A DNA stretch of 64,000 nucleotides from the NCBI RefSeq assembly GCF_003323715.1, contig NZ_QOIN01000024.1:62001-126000 (forward strand). Direction: 5' to 3'. Both the position numbers and the translations under genes were made by a program. The DNA comes from Streptomyces diacarni. GTDB lineage: Bacteria > Actinomycetota > Actinomycetes > Streptomycetales > Streptomycetaceae. This document shows, in pieces, positions 53,491 to 62,073 of this stretch (positions are counted from its first letter, which is position 1; each line of letters starts with the position of its first letter). The notes beneath the pieces were generated by a model. That model had not been told where the DNA came from and made no database searches. It saw only the letters and a list, made by a program, of their open reading frames with translations.

Positions 53491-53549
53491 CGGTGCACGT
53501 GGGGTGAGGACGCGGCTCGCCGGGCGGGTGCAACGGTGCACGTGGGGTG
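53489..53549. repeat. 18-bp direct repeat after parC
   Basis: AACGGTGCACGTGGGGTG occurs identically at 53489-53506 and 53532-53549, 43 bases apart, starting in the parC stop codon. It lies between convergent parC and the CobW gene. No function is evident. Confidence 0.7.
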
Positions 53550-53641
53550 GGGCCGCGGGTGACCGGGCCGGTGTGCGGTCCGGAATGGCAGTCCGGCTGC
53601 TGTTCCGGGCGCCCCGTGCGCGGCGTACGGGGCGTACCGAG

Positions 53642-54889
53642 TTACGGGGTGCGGATCCCGTACCCCTCCGGCTCCTCCGCGGTCTCGTCGAACTCAGCGG
53701 GCTCAGCCGCTTCGGGGGCGTGCACGTCCGCGTCGTCCTCCTCCGAGCGGGCGCGATCCACGTAGCGGAGCACGCCCCACAGGGCGCGCTCGTTGAGGGG
53801 TTCGCGTCCCGCGGCACAGTCGCGGAGCCCCGCGCGGAGCGCCTCCGCGTCCACGCCCGCTCCGATCATCACCAGTTCCGTGCGCCGTTCGGCGTCGCGC
53901 GGCAGCCGCCGGGGCGCGAAGCGGAGGAACCCGCCGACGGCGTGCAGCTCGTACAGGTTGTCCGGGTCGGCGGAGCCGAAGTCGACATATCCCTTGATCC
54001 GGTAGAGCTTCTCCGGCCTGCTGTCCAGGAATTCCAGGAAACGGCGCGGGTCCATGGGTTCCCCAGCCGTGAACTCCACGGCTTCGTAGGCCGCGTGCAG
54101 GTGCGCGCCGTGTGTCCCGTGCATCCCGTGCGCGCCTTGCGCGCCGCAGCTCTCCTCGCCCCCTCCCTCATCCTCGCCGTACAGCAGGGAGTCGAACGAG
54201 AGCTGCTCGACGGGTGGCCGGGGCCGGTGCACGCGGTCGAACAGCAGCTGCGGGTCGACACGCCCGAAGGAGGCGGGGACGACGGGCCTCCCCGGGGCGA
54301 GCCGTTCGAGTTCCGTGCGCAGCGCCTCGTACCGCTCCTCGGGCACACGGTCGGCCTTGTTCAGGACGAGCAGGTCGGCAGCGGCGACATGCCGCTCCAA
54401 CTCGGGATGGCGGGCGCGTACCGCCTCGAACTCGGCGGCGTCCACCACCTCGACGAGCCCACCGTAGACGGTCTGCGGGCTTCCTCCGGCCAGCAGCATC
54501 CGGATCAGCGTCTCGGGCTCGGCCAGCCCGCTCGCCTCGATCACGACGACGTCCATACCGACCGCGGGGCGTGCGAGCCTCTCCAGCGCCTCGTCCATGT
54601 CGCTCGTGTCCACGGCGCAGCACAGACAGCCGTCGCCGAGGGAGACCATGGAATCGACCTGCCCCGAGACCGCCATCGCGTCGATCTCGATACTGCCGAA
54701 GTCGTTGACGAGCGCGCCGATGCGCGTGCCCCGGGCGCTGCGCAGCACATGGTTGAGCAGGGTCGTCTTCCCCGAGCCGAGGAATCCGGCCAGCACCACG
54801 ACCGGAATCCGGCCGCCCACCGCGCCCCGGTCCGTGGACGTGCGGACGTCCCCCGCATCCCGCTCCTGGCTGTCCTCCGTGCTGCCCAC
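53642..54889 (-). CDS. CobW/COG0523-family metallochaperone GTPase
   Basis: 415 residues. G3E-family GTPase: Walker A VLAGFLGSGKTTLLNHVLRS, metal motif GDGCLCCAVDTSD (CxCC), EASGLAEPETLI and guanine-specificity LLVLNKADRVPEE. A histidine-rich linker (GAHGMHGTHGAHLHAA, about residues 272-287) joins the C-terminal CobW domain (FLEFLDSRPEKLYRIKGYVD, FAPRRLP). Such proteins deliver zinc or other metals to client enzymes under limitation. No Zur box was seen upstream. The acidic C-terminal tail is about 35 residues long. Confidence 0.87.
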   Translation of the reverse strand: MGSTEDSQERDAGDVRTSTDRGAVGGRIPVVVLAGFLGSGKTTLLNHVLRSARGTRIGALVNDFGSIEIDAMAVSGQVDSMVSLGDGCLCCAVDTSDMDEALERLARPAVGMDVVVIEASGLAEPETLIRMLLAGGSPQTVYGGLVEVVDAAEFEAVRARHPELERHVAAADLLVLNKADRVPEERYEALRTELERLAPGRPVVPASFGRVDPQLLFDRVHRPRPPVEQLSFDSLLYGEDEGGGEESCGAQGAHGMHGTHGAHLHAAYEAVEFTAGEPMDPRRFLEFLDSRPEKLYRIKGYVDFGSADPDNLYELHAVGGFLRFAPRRLPRDAERRTELVMIGAGVDAEALRAGLRDCAAGREPLNERALWGVLRYVDRARSEEDDADVHAPEAAEPAEFDETAEEPEGYGIRTP

Positions 54890-55055
54890 TCCGCCTGCTC
54901 CCCTCCTGTCGTCGCAGCTGAAACGGGTGCCGATGGTAGCCGAGCGGCACGGCGGACCGACCCCCTACAGGCGGGCCGTAGGCGGGCGGGGCCGTGCCCC
55001 GCGGGTGGGCAGCCGTGCCGGGCGCGACGGCGGAGGGCAGGTTAGGGTCGCCTGT

Positions 55056-56075
55056 GTGAGCACGTGTGCGACGGCTTCCAGAACGCTGGCCGAACCCCTG
55101 GCGGGTACGGCGGCCACAGCCCGTACCTGGCTGCTGGTGGAACAGCCGGGGCCCTGGGGCAGGAAGGCACTGACGCAGAGCCGCCTCGATCCGGGCCTCG
55201 GCCAGGCGCTCGACACCGCCGCGAGCGCCCATGGCGCCCGTGTCGCCCTGATCCGGCGTCCGGAGCGGCACGCCGACCACTCCCCCGCCGCCGGTCATCG
55301 GGTCTACCTGGCCCGCACCGTGCCCGGCGACGCCTGGGTGCGCACGGCGCGACTGCCCGGCGACGGAGGCCTGGAAGCGCTGCGCGCGCTGGACTTCGCG
55401 GCCTTCGACGATCCGGCAGCCGCTGCGCGCGGCGCCGCGACGGCGCCGTGGTGGGAGCCGTGGTGGGAGCCGTACGAGGGCGACCCTCTCGCACTCGTGT
55501 GCACCAACGGCAAACGGGACCGCTGCTGCGCCCTGCTCGGCAGGCCCCTGGCAGCCGAGCTCGCCGCGTCCGGCGGTGCGAACGTCTGGGAGATCACCCA
55601 CCTCGGCGGCCACCGGTTCGCGCCGACACTCCTGGTGCTCCCGCACGGTTACGCGTACGGGCGTCTTGACGCCGCCGGCGTCAAGAGCGTGCTCGACGCG
55701 GTGCGAGACGGCCGCATGTCGCTGGAGGGCTGCCGAGGCCGCTCGGCGTGGGACCGGCCGGGACAGGCTGCGGATCTCGCGGTGCGGGAGCGGATCGGCG
55801 AGCTGCGGGCGGAAGCGATGTCCGTCCTCGCCGTACGGACCGGCTCGGACGGCTCACACCGGATCGTGACGGTCGCCCACGTGGACGGCCGACGCTGGCG
55901 GGTCGTCCTCCGGGAACGCACCGGGGGCCCCGCCGTGCCGGCGAGCTGCGGGGCGGAGCCCGCCGGCACGGTACGCCTGGACGTCGAGGCGCTCGACGAG
56001 GTCGAAAGGGGCGCGGGGATCGAAGAGAGCGACGCACTGGAGGGGACCGACGGGACTGCGGCAGACTCCCGCTGA
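55056..56075 (+). CDS. Sucrase/ferredoxin-like (Apd1-type) protein
   Basis: 339 residues. A thioredoxin-like ferredoxin fold: CTNGKRDRCCALLGRPLAAE provides the Cys pair and VWEITHLGGHRFAPTLLVLP the two His typical of Apd1-like [2Fe-2S] proteins. The end of the protein is a less conserved domain. The GTG at 55056 lies 7 bases after TAGGGT, a possible -10 of a leaderless transcript. The flanking TTAGGGTCGCCTG resembles half of an iron-box, but only weakly. A redox or iron-related role is suggested by the family. Confidence 0.8.
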   Translation: MSTCATASRTLAEPLAGTAATARTWLLVEQPGPWGRKALTQSRLDPGLGQALDTAASAHGARVALIRRPERHADHSPAAGHRVYLARTVPGDAWVRTARLPGDGGLEALRALDFAAFDDPAAAARGAATAPWWEPWWEPYEGDPLALVCTNGKRDRCCALLGRPLAAELAASGGANVWEITHLGGHRFAPTLLVLPHGYAYGRLDAAGVKSVLDAVRDGRMSLEGCRGRSAWDRPGQAADLAVRERIGELRAEAMSVLAVRTGSDGSHRIVTVAHVDGRRWRVVLRERTGGPAVPASCGAEPAGTVRLDVEALDEVERGAGIEESDALEGTDGTAADSR

Positions 56076-56272
56076 GCGCGCGAGTACCGCCCCACCGAAG
56101 CGTGTCGCGTACGGGCGCGCCGTCCCCGCCCGATCGCGTCCTCGTTGCCCACCTCCCCGCCCCCGTCGCCTGCACTCATCTTCCGCCCTTGGCGCCTGCA
56201 CCCGTCTCGTGCGCGTGCACGGCTGCGGGGCCATACGTCCCCACTCACGCCGCGAGGTCGCCCGTGTCCCTT

Positions 56273-56368
56273 CCCGGCACGTCCTCCAGCCACTCTCCTG
56301 GCACGCCCTCCAGCCACCCTTCCGGGATGTTCTCCAGGCACTGTCCTGACACGTCTTCCAGCCGCCGT
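56273..56368 (+). repeat. Four degenerate 24-bp tandem repeats
   Basis: Four units (56273-56296, 56297-56320, 56321-56344, 56345-56368) share the pattern CCNGGCACG-CCTCCAGCCAC. They lie 100-190 bases upstream of the kinase gene start. If translated in the kinase frame they give PGTSSSHS-like peptide units, but they are more likely non-coding. Confidence 0.65.
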
Positions 56369-56464
56369 CCGTTCCTTCTCCGGTCTGCCGGCCGCCGCTC
56401 GGTGCGGCGCCCCTCCGCCGGGCGACGGCACTTCCGTGTCGGCCTGCCCGGGTGGCCGCGGCGC

Positions 56465-58162
56465 GTGTCCTCCCAGGTGCTGCTCATGCAACTGGCGGTC
56501 GTCACAGGGGTGACCGCCCTGGCGACGGGGCTGTTCCTCGCACCGTTCAGCGCACAACTCGACGACCAGGCGTCCCGGCGTGCGCTGGCCATCGCCCAGG
56601 CGACCGCCGCCGAACCGGATCTGCCCGCGTTGCTGACCGAGGGCGGCGGCCCCTCGCGCGACGGCCCCGTCCAGCGGCTGGCGGAGAGGGTGCGCCGCGC
56701 CACCGGCGCCAGCTACATCGTGGTGCTGGACACCCGGGGCATCCGCTGGTCGCACGCGGAGCCGGACCGGATCGGCGAGCACGTGTCCACCGATCCCGGA
56801 CCCGCGCTCGCGGGCCGCGAGGTGCACCACATCGACGAGGGAACGCTGGGCAGGTCGGCCCGCGGAAAGGTGCCGCTGCGCGACGGTCGGGGACAGGTCG
56901 TCGGGGCGGTCTCGGTGGGGATCGCCTACGACAGCGTGCGGGACCGCTTTCTCCACGCCGTGCCCGGCCTGCTCGCCTACGCGGGCGGCGCGCTCGGCGT
57001 CGGCGCACTGGCCGCGCTCCTTCTCTTCCGCCGCCTGCAAAAGCGCACCCATGCTCTGGAGTTCTCGGACATCAGCGCGCTGCTGGCCGAGCGGGAAGCG
57101 ATCCTGCACGGCATCCGGGAGGGTGTCGTGGCCCTGGACGGCGCGGGCAGGATCAGGCTCGTCAACGACGAGGCCCAGCGTCTGCTGGACCTGGCGCCCC
57201 ACCACATCGGTCTGTCGCCGCACCAGGCGCTGGGTACAGGGCGTACGGCCAGGCTGCTGGCGGGCGAGGTGCCGGGCGCCGACCTGCTGACCGTCAGCGG
57301 CGGGAGGGTGCTGGTCGCCAACCGGATGCCCACGGACGACGGCGGCGCGGTGGCCACCCTGCGCGACCGGACCGAACTGGAACTGCTCGGCCGGGAACTC
57401 GACGGCTCCCACGGGCTGATCGACGCCCTGCGCGCCCAGGACCACGAACACGCCAACCGTCTGCACATCCTGCTCGGACTGCTCCAGTTGGACATGGTGG
57501 AGGACGCGGTCGCGTATCTGAGCGAAACCGTCGGAGTGCACCGGGCGACGGCCGAGGAGATAGCAGGGCACGTACGCGATCCGATGCTCGCCGCACTGCT
57601 GGTCGGCAAGGCCACGGTGGCGGCGGAGCGCGGGGCCGCCCTGCGCATCGCGGCGGGCACGCTGCTGCCCGACCGCCTGGTGGATCCGCCGGAGCTGGCG
57701 ACGGTGCTGGGCAACCTGGTCGACAACGCCCTCGACGCGGTCTCCGGCACGGCAGGCGGAGAGGTGGAGGTGGCGCTCGCCACGACCGCGGAGCCGCACG
57801 GAACCGGAGTCACGCTGCGGGTGAGCGACAACGGTCCGGGCATCCCGGCACAGCACCGCGAGACCGTGTTCACGGAGGGCTGGTCCACCAAGGAGCCACC
57901 CGCGCACGGTCGGCGCGGGCTCGGCCTCGCCCTGGTGCGACGCCTGGCTGAGCGGCACGGCGGCACCGCCCGGGTCGGCGAGAGCGCGGACGGAGGCGCG
58001 GAGTTCACCGTGGCCCTCCCCGAAGCGCTGCATCCCGAAGACCCTCGCGGCGATTCCTCTCACCCTCGCAGCGGAACCCGTCGTCCTCGGCCCGGGCTTC
58101 CGCACGGGACCGGGGAGCCACCGGAGGGCAGCGAGGGTCTCAGACAGCGCCCGCGCCCGTGA
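56465..58162 (+). CDS. Orphan DcuS/CitA-type sensor histidine kinase
   Basis: 565 residues from the GTG at 56465. Helix 1 (about 3-25) and helix 2 (about 168-188) bracket a PAS-like extracytoplasmic sensor with VVLDTRGIRWSHAEPDRIGE and KVPLRDGRGQVVGAVSVGIA. A cytosolic PAS follows (GIREGVVALDGAGRIRLVND). The kinase is of the SpoOB-like type with phosphoacceptor His in DHEHANRLHILLGLLQLDM and HATPase GNLVDNALDAV and RGLGLALVRRLAERHGG. Relatives sense C4/C5 dicarboxylates or acetate-like acids and sit beside a CitB-type regulator and a transporter. Neither is intact here. In-frame upstream starts at 56327 (ATG) and 56264 (GTG) exist, so the start is uncertain. Confidence 0.8.
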   Translation: MSSQVLLMQLAVVTGVTALATGLFLAPFSAQLDDQASRRALAIAQATAAEPDLPALLTEGGGPSRDGPVQRLAERVRRATGASYIVVLDTRGIRWSHAEPDRIGEHVSTDPGPALAGREVHHIDEGTLGRSARGKVPLRDGRGQVVGAVSVGIAYDSVRDRFLHAVPGLLAYAGGALGVGALAALLLFRRLQKRTHALEFSDISALLAEREAILHGIREGVVALDGAGRIRLVNDEAQRLLDLAPHHIGLSPHQALGTGRTARLLAGEVPGADLLTVSGGRVLVANRMPTDDGGAVATLRDRTELELLGRELDGSHGLIDALRAQDHEHANRLHILLGLLQLDMVEDAVAYLSETVGVHRATAEEIAGHVRDPMLAALLVGKATVAAERGAALRIAAGTLLPDRLVDPPELATVLGNLVDNALDAVSGTAGGEVEVALATTAEPHGTGVTLRVSDNGPGIPAQHRETVFTEGWSTKEPPAHGRRGLGLALVRRLAERHGGTARVGESADGGAEFTVALPEALHPEDPRGDSSHPRSGTRRPRPGLPHGTGEPPEGSEGLRQRPRP

Positions 58163-58586
58163 GCGAGCGCACCTCCGTCTCGGCGTAGCGCCCCTCGTCG
58201 GGACGCTCGCGGGAGCGCACCGTGCCGAGCCAGCCGCACAGGAAGCCGACCGGAATCGAGACGACGCCCGGGTTCTCCAGCGGGAAGCAGGCGAAGTCCA
58301 CGCCGGGAAAGAGGGCGCGTGGGGCGCCGGAGACGACAGGCGAGAGCGCCACGAGCACCATCGAGGACAGCAGGCCCCCGTACACCGCCCACACGAACCT
58401 CCGGTAGCGGCCGCGCACTTCATGGAACGCCGCGCTGCGCCCGACCGTCAGGTACGCCTCTCGCGTGCCCGTCCGCACCGGCCCGGTGCGGTCTCCCTGG
58501 GGCCGGGCCGGTCCCGGAGGAGGGGCACAACCGAGCCGGGAGCCGCCGGTGGAGAGGGAGTCGTACCAGGGATCGTCGATGCGCAT
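58140..58586 (-). pseudogene. In-frame fusion of a DUF485 protein with the last segment of an acetate permease (ActP)
   Basis: 148 residues. The first part reads as a DUF485 (YjcH-like) protein: YLTVGRSAAFHEVRGRYRRF followed by a membrane helix beginning VWAVYGGLLSS. It then runs in frame into VLVALSPVVSG and ALFPGVDFACFPLENPGVVS, ending SIPVGFLCGWLGTV, RYAETEVRSLTGAG. This is the end of a cation/acetate symporter of the ActP type, and the rest of the symporter (about 480 residues) is missing. The simplest origin is one deletion between adjacent yjcH- and actP-like genes. It overlaps the kinase gene end by 23 bases. It may be translated but cannot transport. Confidence 0.75.
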
Positions 58587-58630
58587 GCCGTCAGAATGAG
58601 CGCACCACTGCGCTCCTGTTCGGCCGAGAC

Positions 58631-58662
58631 CGGCTCGTTCACCTCTTCTGGTGAACGAGCCG
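58631..58662. terminator. 13-bp perfect inverted repeat
   Basis: CGGCTCGTTCACC (58631-58643) is the exact complement of GGTGAACGAGCCG (58650-58662), with a 6-base loop. It lies between the parE stop and the start of the DUF485 fusion. Terminator or operator. Confidence 0.5.
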
Positions 58663-58759
58663 CTGAGCCGACCCGGAAAGCGGGACGCGAGCGGCCGGGC
58701 CAGCGCCCACGCAGCGGGACGCGAGTCGCCGGACCGCCCCCGGCGGCCGAACGCGTCCC

Positions 58760-58779
58760 GTGTTCGGCTGGCCGAACAC
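58760..58779. repeat. 9-bp perfect inverted repeat downstream of parE
   Basis: GTGTTCGGC and GCCGAACAC with a 2-base centre form a near-continuous palindrome, 67 bases after the parE stop. It may contribute to termination of parE transcripts. Confidence 0.5.
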
Positions 58780-58845
58780 ACTCCCGTTTACGGCCAGCCG
58801 GAAGCACCCCCGTTCACGGCACGTCACGGCAGGCCGGTTTCCGGC

Positions 58846-60969
58846 TCAGATGTCGATGCGGGAGCGGTCCAACGTGGCGGCGGAGGAGCTGATGAACTCC
58901 CGGCGCGGAGCCACCTCGCTGCCCATCAGCAGGGAGAACGCCTCCTCGGCCGCCTCCAGATCGCTGATGTTGATGCGGCGCAGCGTACGGTGCCGCGGGT
59001 CCATCGTCGTCTCCGCCAACTGGTCGGCGTCCATCTCGCCCAGCCCCTTGTAGCGCTGGATGGACTCCTTGTAACGCGTTCCCTTGCGCTCGAGTTCCAG
59101 CAGCGTCTGGCGCAACTCGTTGTCCGAGTAGGTGTACAGGAACTTCTCCTGGCCCTTCTTCGGATTGATCAGCTCGATCCGGTGCAAAGGCGGCACCGCG
59201 GAGAAGACCCGGCCCTCCTCCACCATCGGCCGCATGTAGCGCTGGAAGAGCGTGAGCAGCAGGCAGCGGATGTGGGCACCGTCCACATCGGCGTCGGCAA
59301 GGAAGATGACCTTGCCGTACCTGGCCTGGTCGATGTCGAAGGACCGTCCCGACCCGGCTCCTATGACCTGGATGATCGAGCCGCACTCGGCGTTCTTGAG
59401 CATGTCGGAGACGGACGACTTCTGCACGTTGAGGATCTTGCCGCGGATCGGCAGCAGCGCCTGGAACTCGGAGTTCCGCGCCACCTTCGCGGTGCCGAGC
59501 GCGGAGTCGCCCTCGACGATGAACAACTCGGTGCGGTCGATGTCATCGGCACGGCAGTCGGCCAGCTTGGCGGGCAGCGCCGAGGACTCCAGCGCGGTCT
59601 TGCGGCGCTGCGCCTCCTTGTGCTGCCGCGCGGCGATCCGCGTCCGGGCCGCGGCGACGACCTTCTCCAGCACGGAGCGGGCCTGCGCCTTGGCGTCCCG
59701 CTTCGAGGAGGTCAGGAAGGCCTTCAGCTCCTTGGCCACCACCTGCGCGACGATGCGCGAGGCCGCGGAGGTCCCCAGCACCTCCTTGGTCTGCCCTTCG
59801 AACTGCGGCTCGGCCAGCCGGACGGTCACCACGGCGGTGAGCCCTTCGGTGGCGTCGTCCTTGACGACGTCGTCGTCGGCGACCTTCAGCAGCCTGTTCG
59901 TGCGCAGTGCCTCGTTGACGGTCTTGGTCACAGCGCGCTCGAAGCCGGCGACGTGCGTGCCGCCCTTGGGCGTCGCGATGATGTTCACGAACGACTTGAC
60001 CGTCGTGTCGTACCCGGTCCCCCAGCGCAGCGCGACATCCACGCCGAGCTCCCGCTGGACCTCCGAGGGTGTCATGTGCCCGCGGTCGTCGAGAACCGGC
60101 ACGGTCTCCTTGAACGTCCCTTGGCCCTGCAACCTGAGCACGTCACAGACCGGCTTGTCGGGAGCGAGGTACTCGCAGAACTCGCTGATCCCGCCGTCGT
60201 AGTGGAACGTCTCCTGCGAGACGTCCTCACTCTCCAGACCCCGCTCGTCCCGCACAACCAGCGTCAGCCCGGGCACCAGGAACGCGGTCTGACGGGCACG
60301 TGCGTACAGCGTGTCCAAGGAGAGCTTGGCGTCCTTGAGGAAGATCTGCCGGTCGGACCAGTAGCGGATCCTGGTGCCCGTACGCGTCTTGGGAATCTTC
60401 TTGCCCTTGAGTACCCCGCTGGAGGGATCGAAGGGTGCCTCGGGTCCCGGCTCGGTGAAGATGCCGGGCACACCGCGACGGAAGCTGATGGTGTGGGTGC
60501 GACTGTGCAGGTCGACCTCGACGTCCAGGCGCGAGGAGAGCGCGTTCACCACGGAAGCGCCGACGCCGTGCAGGCCGCCGGAGGCCGCGTAGGAGCCACC
60601 ACCGAACTTGCCGCCGGCGTGCAGCTTGGTCATCACCACCTCGACACCGGGGAGACCCGTCTTCGGTTCGATGTCGACGGGGATGCCCCGGCCGTTGTCG
60701 GTGACCTCGACCGAGCCGTCCTCGTGCAGGATGACCTCGATCCGGTCGCAGTAGCCCCCCAGGGCTTCGTCAACGGAGTTGTCGATGATCTCCCACAGGC
60801 AGTGCATCAGGCCGCGACTGTCTGTCGAGCCGATGTACATGCCGGGCCGCTTGCGGACGGCCTCCAAGCCCTCCAGGACGAGCAGATGCCGCGCGGTGTA
60901 ATTGGAACCGCCCTCACGGTCTGCCCCGGTCAGCAGTGCGGTGGACGGCACGGACATGTCGGCGGTCAC
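58846..60969 (-). CDS. parE: DNA topoisomerase IV subunit B
   Basis: 707 residues. The GHKL ATPase domain shows EAVRKRPGMYIGSTDSRGLM, IIDNSVDEALGG, DNGRGIPVDIEPKTGLPGVE and the lid GGSYAASGGLHGVGASVVNA. The TOPRIM domain contains TELFIVEGDSALGTAKVARN, LPIRGKILNVQKSS and IFLADADVDGAHIRCLLLTL. The C-terminus includes YKESIQRYKGLGEMDADQLA and TTMDPRHRTLRRI. With ParC it decatenates chromosomes. GTG start at 60969. It is convergent with parC rather than in one operon. Confidence 0.93.
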   Translation of the reverse strand: MTADMSVPSTALLTGADREGGSNYTARHLLVLEGLEAVRKRPGMYIGSTDSRGLMHCLWEIIDNSVDEALGGYCDRIEVILHEDGSVEVTDNGRGIPVDIEPKTGLPGVEVVMTKLHAGGKFGGGSYAASGGLHGVGASVVNALSSRLDVEVDLHSRTHTISFRRGVPGIFTEPGPEAPFDPSSGVLKGKKIPKTRTGTRIRYWSDRQIFLKDAKLSLDTLYARARQTAFLVPGLTLVVRDERGLESEDVSQETFHYDGGISEFCEYLAPDKPVCDVLRLQGQGTFKETVPVLDDRGHMTPSEVQRELGVDVALRWGTGYDTTVKSFVNIIATPKGGTHVAGFERAVTKTVNEALRTNRLLKVADDDVVKDDATEGLTAVVTVRLAEPQFEGQTKEVLGTSAASRIVAQVVAKELKAFLTSSKRDAKAQARSVLEKVVAAARTRIAARQHKEAQRRKTALESSALPAKLADCRADDIDRTELFIVEGDSALGTAKVARNSEFQALLPIRGKILNVQKSSVSDMLKNAECGSIIQVIGAGSGRSFDIDQARYGKVIFLADADVDGAHIRCLLLTLFQRYMRPMVEEGRVFSAVPPLHRIELINPKKGQEKFLYTYSDNELRQTLLELERKGTRYKESIQRYKGLGEMDADQLAETTMDPRHRTLRRINISDLEAAEEAFSLLMGSEVAPRREFISSSAATLDRSRIDI

Positions 60970-61479
60970 GCGGTTCGCTCCTCGCTGAATTCTGCTTGAG
61001 ACGGCTGGGTTGCCGCGTCAGAGGGTACCGAGGCCCAGGACGGCGCGTGACGCACGACCCAGGCCAGGGATAAGGAGAACAGCCATGCTAGCCCATATTC
61101 GATATCCTGTTCGATAACCCGCCTGGGTGACTCACACATCACGTTCCCATCCAGGCATGAACCGTTTAGGCTCCGGGCACGTCCTCCACAACGGAGAAGG
61201 GAACAGCCCGGAGTCGGACGACAACCCAACGGCACGACGGAAGCCTGCCAGCGCCACTGGCAGGAGCCGGCCACCACTCACCGTCACAAACTCCACGACA
61301 GACCGAACACAACAGACGGAAACCCCAACCCCTGCAATACGGCCCATTCGCCGCCACCCGGCAACAATCCGGCCTCCCGGCCAAAAAAGTCCGGGAATGA
61401 AGGCCAGAGCGGGAACGTTTTCGGCCTGGTTGGATGTTGACCCTGGTACGACAGCTCGTCGAGCTAGAGAAGAGGCGAC
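60970..61479. promoter_or_regulatory. Divergent parE / DUF7455 intergenic region
   Basis: About 510 bases. Near parE lies TCGATATCCTGTTCGA at 61099-61114, matching the actinobacterial SOS box (TCGAAC-N4-GTTCGA) at 10 of 12 defined positions. Closer to the DUF7455 gene are AT-richer blocks (61295-61310, 61385-61405, 61415-61440) with a TTGACC at 61438-61443. A 118-codon open frame crosses the region but has no recognisable domain. Confidence 0.45.
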
Positions 61480-61710
61480 GTGACTACAGTTCTGACCCCC
61501 GCGACCCCGCTGACTGCAGCCGACCGCTGTGACCGCTGCAACGCCCAGGCCTATCTGCGCGTTGTCCTGGTGAGTGGCGGAGAGCTGCTGTTCTGCGCCC
61601 ACCACGGCCGCAAGTACGAGCCGGAGCTCAAGAAGATCGCCGCGGAGATACAGGACGAGACGGAGAAGCTCACCGCGACTCCTGCCACTGCGGGCGAGGA
61701 CGAACGGTGA
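61480..61710 (+). CDS. DUF7455 zinc-ribbon-like small protein
   Basis: 76 residues. TPLTAADRCDRCNAQAYLRV has a CxxC, and GGELLFCAHHGRKYEPELKK a Cys-His-His cluster, together a probable zinc site. The end is a charged helix (KIAAEIQDETEKLTA). The family is widespread in actinobacteria next to hrdB/parE and has no known function. GTG at 61480 preceded by AGAGG. Very high codon bias suggests strong expression. Confidence 0.85.
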   Translation: MTTVLTPATPLTAADRCDRCNAQAYLRVVLVSGGELLFCAHHGRKYEPELKKIAAEIQDETEKLTATPATAGEDER

Positions 61711-62073
61711 CCTGCTGAGCTGACGCCTTCGCGTCCGCATCCGACGAGCTACCCCGGCACAGGCCGGTATCGGCGGGCGGCCCTCCCACCAGCGGGAGGA
61801 CCGTCCGCCCTCGTCGTTTCCCGGCCGGCCTCCGGCCGTCCACGCGGGTACGCGTTCGGCCGAGACCAGGGCACGAGATCATGGCCGATTCCTCCGCTTC
61901 GTGGTCGACCGGTGGCCGGTTGTACCCGCGGTCGGTCCGGCTCATCGGACGGCCACCGGGACACTTCGGACGCTGATTTCCTCCCTCAGGGGCAGCGAAC
62001 CGGCCGGCCCCGGTTGAGTCAGGGACTGCCGGGCAACCCCTGCAAAGCCCTCTGTATGCGGCCTGAGTGCCGC
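61711..62073. other. Convergent gap with a terminator hairpin
   Basis: No gene seen. An imperfect GC-rich hairpin at about 61774-61810 (GGGCGGCCCTCCC...GGGAGGACCGTCCGCCC) followed by TCGTCGTTTCCC should end the DUF7455 transcript. The remainder, to the protease stop at 62074, has no recognisable feature. Confidence 0.6.

Noticed and set aside
61127..61483. 118-codon open frame upstream of the DUF7455 gene
   Set aside because: Pro/Thr/Arg-rich translation without domain and with weak codon bias; it lies in the promoter region of a divergent pair.
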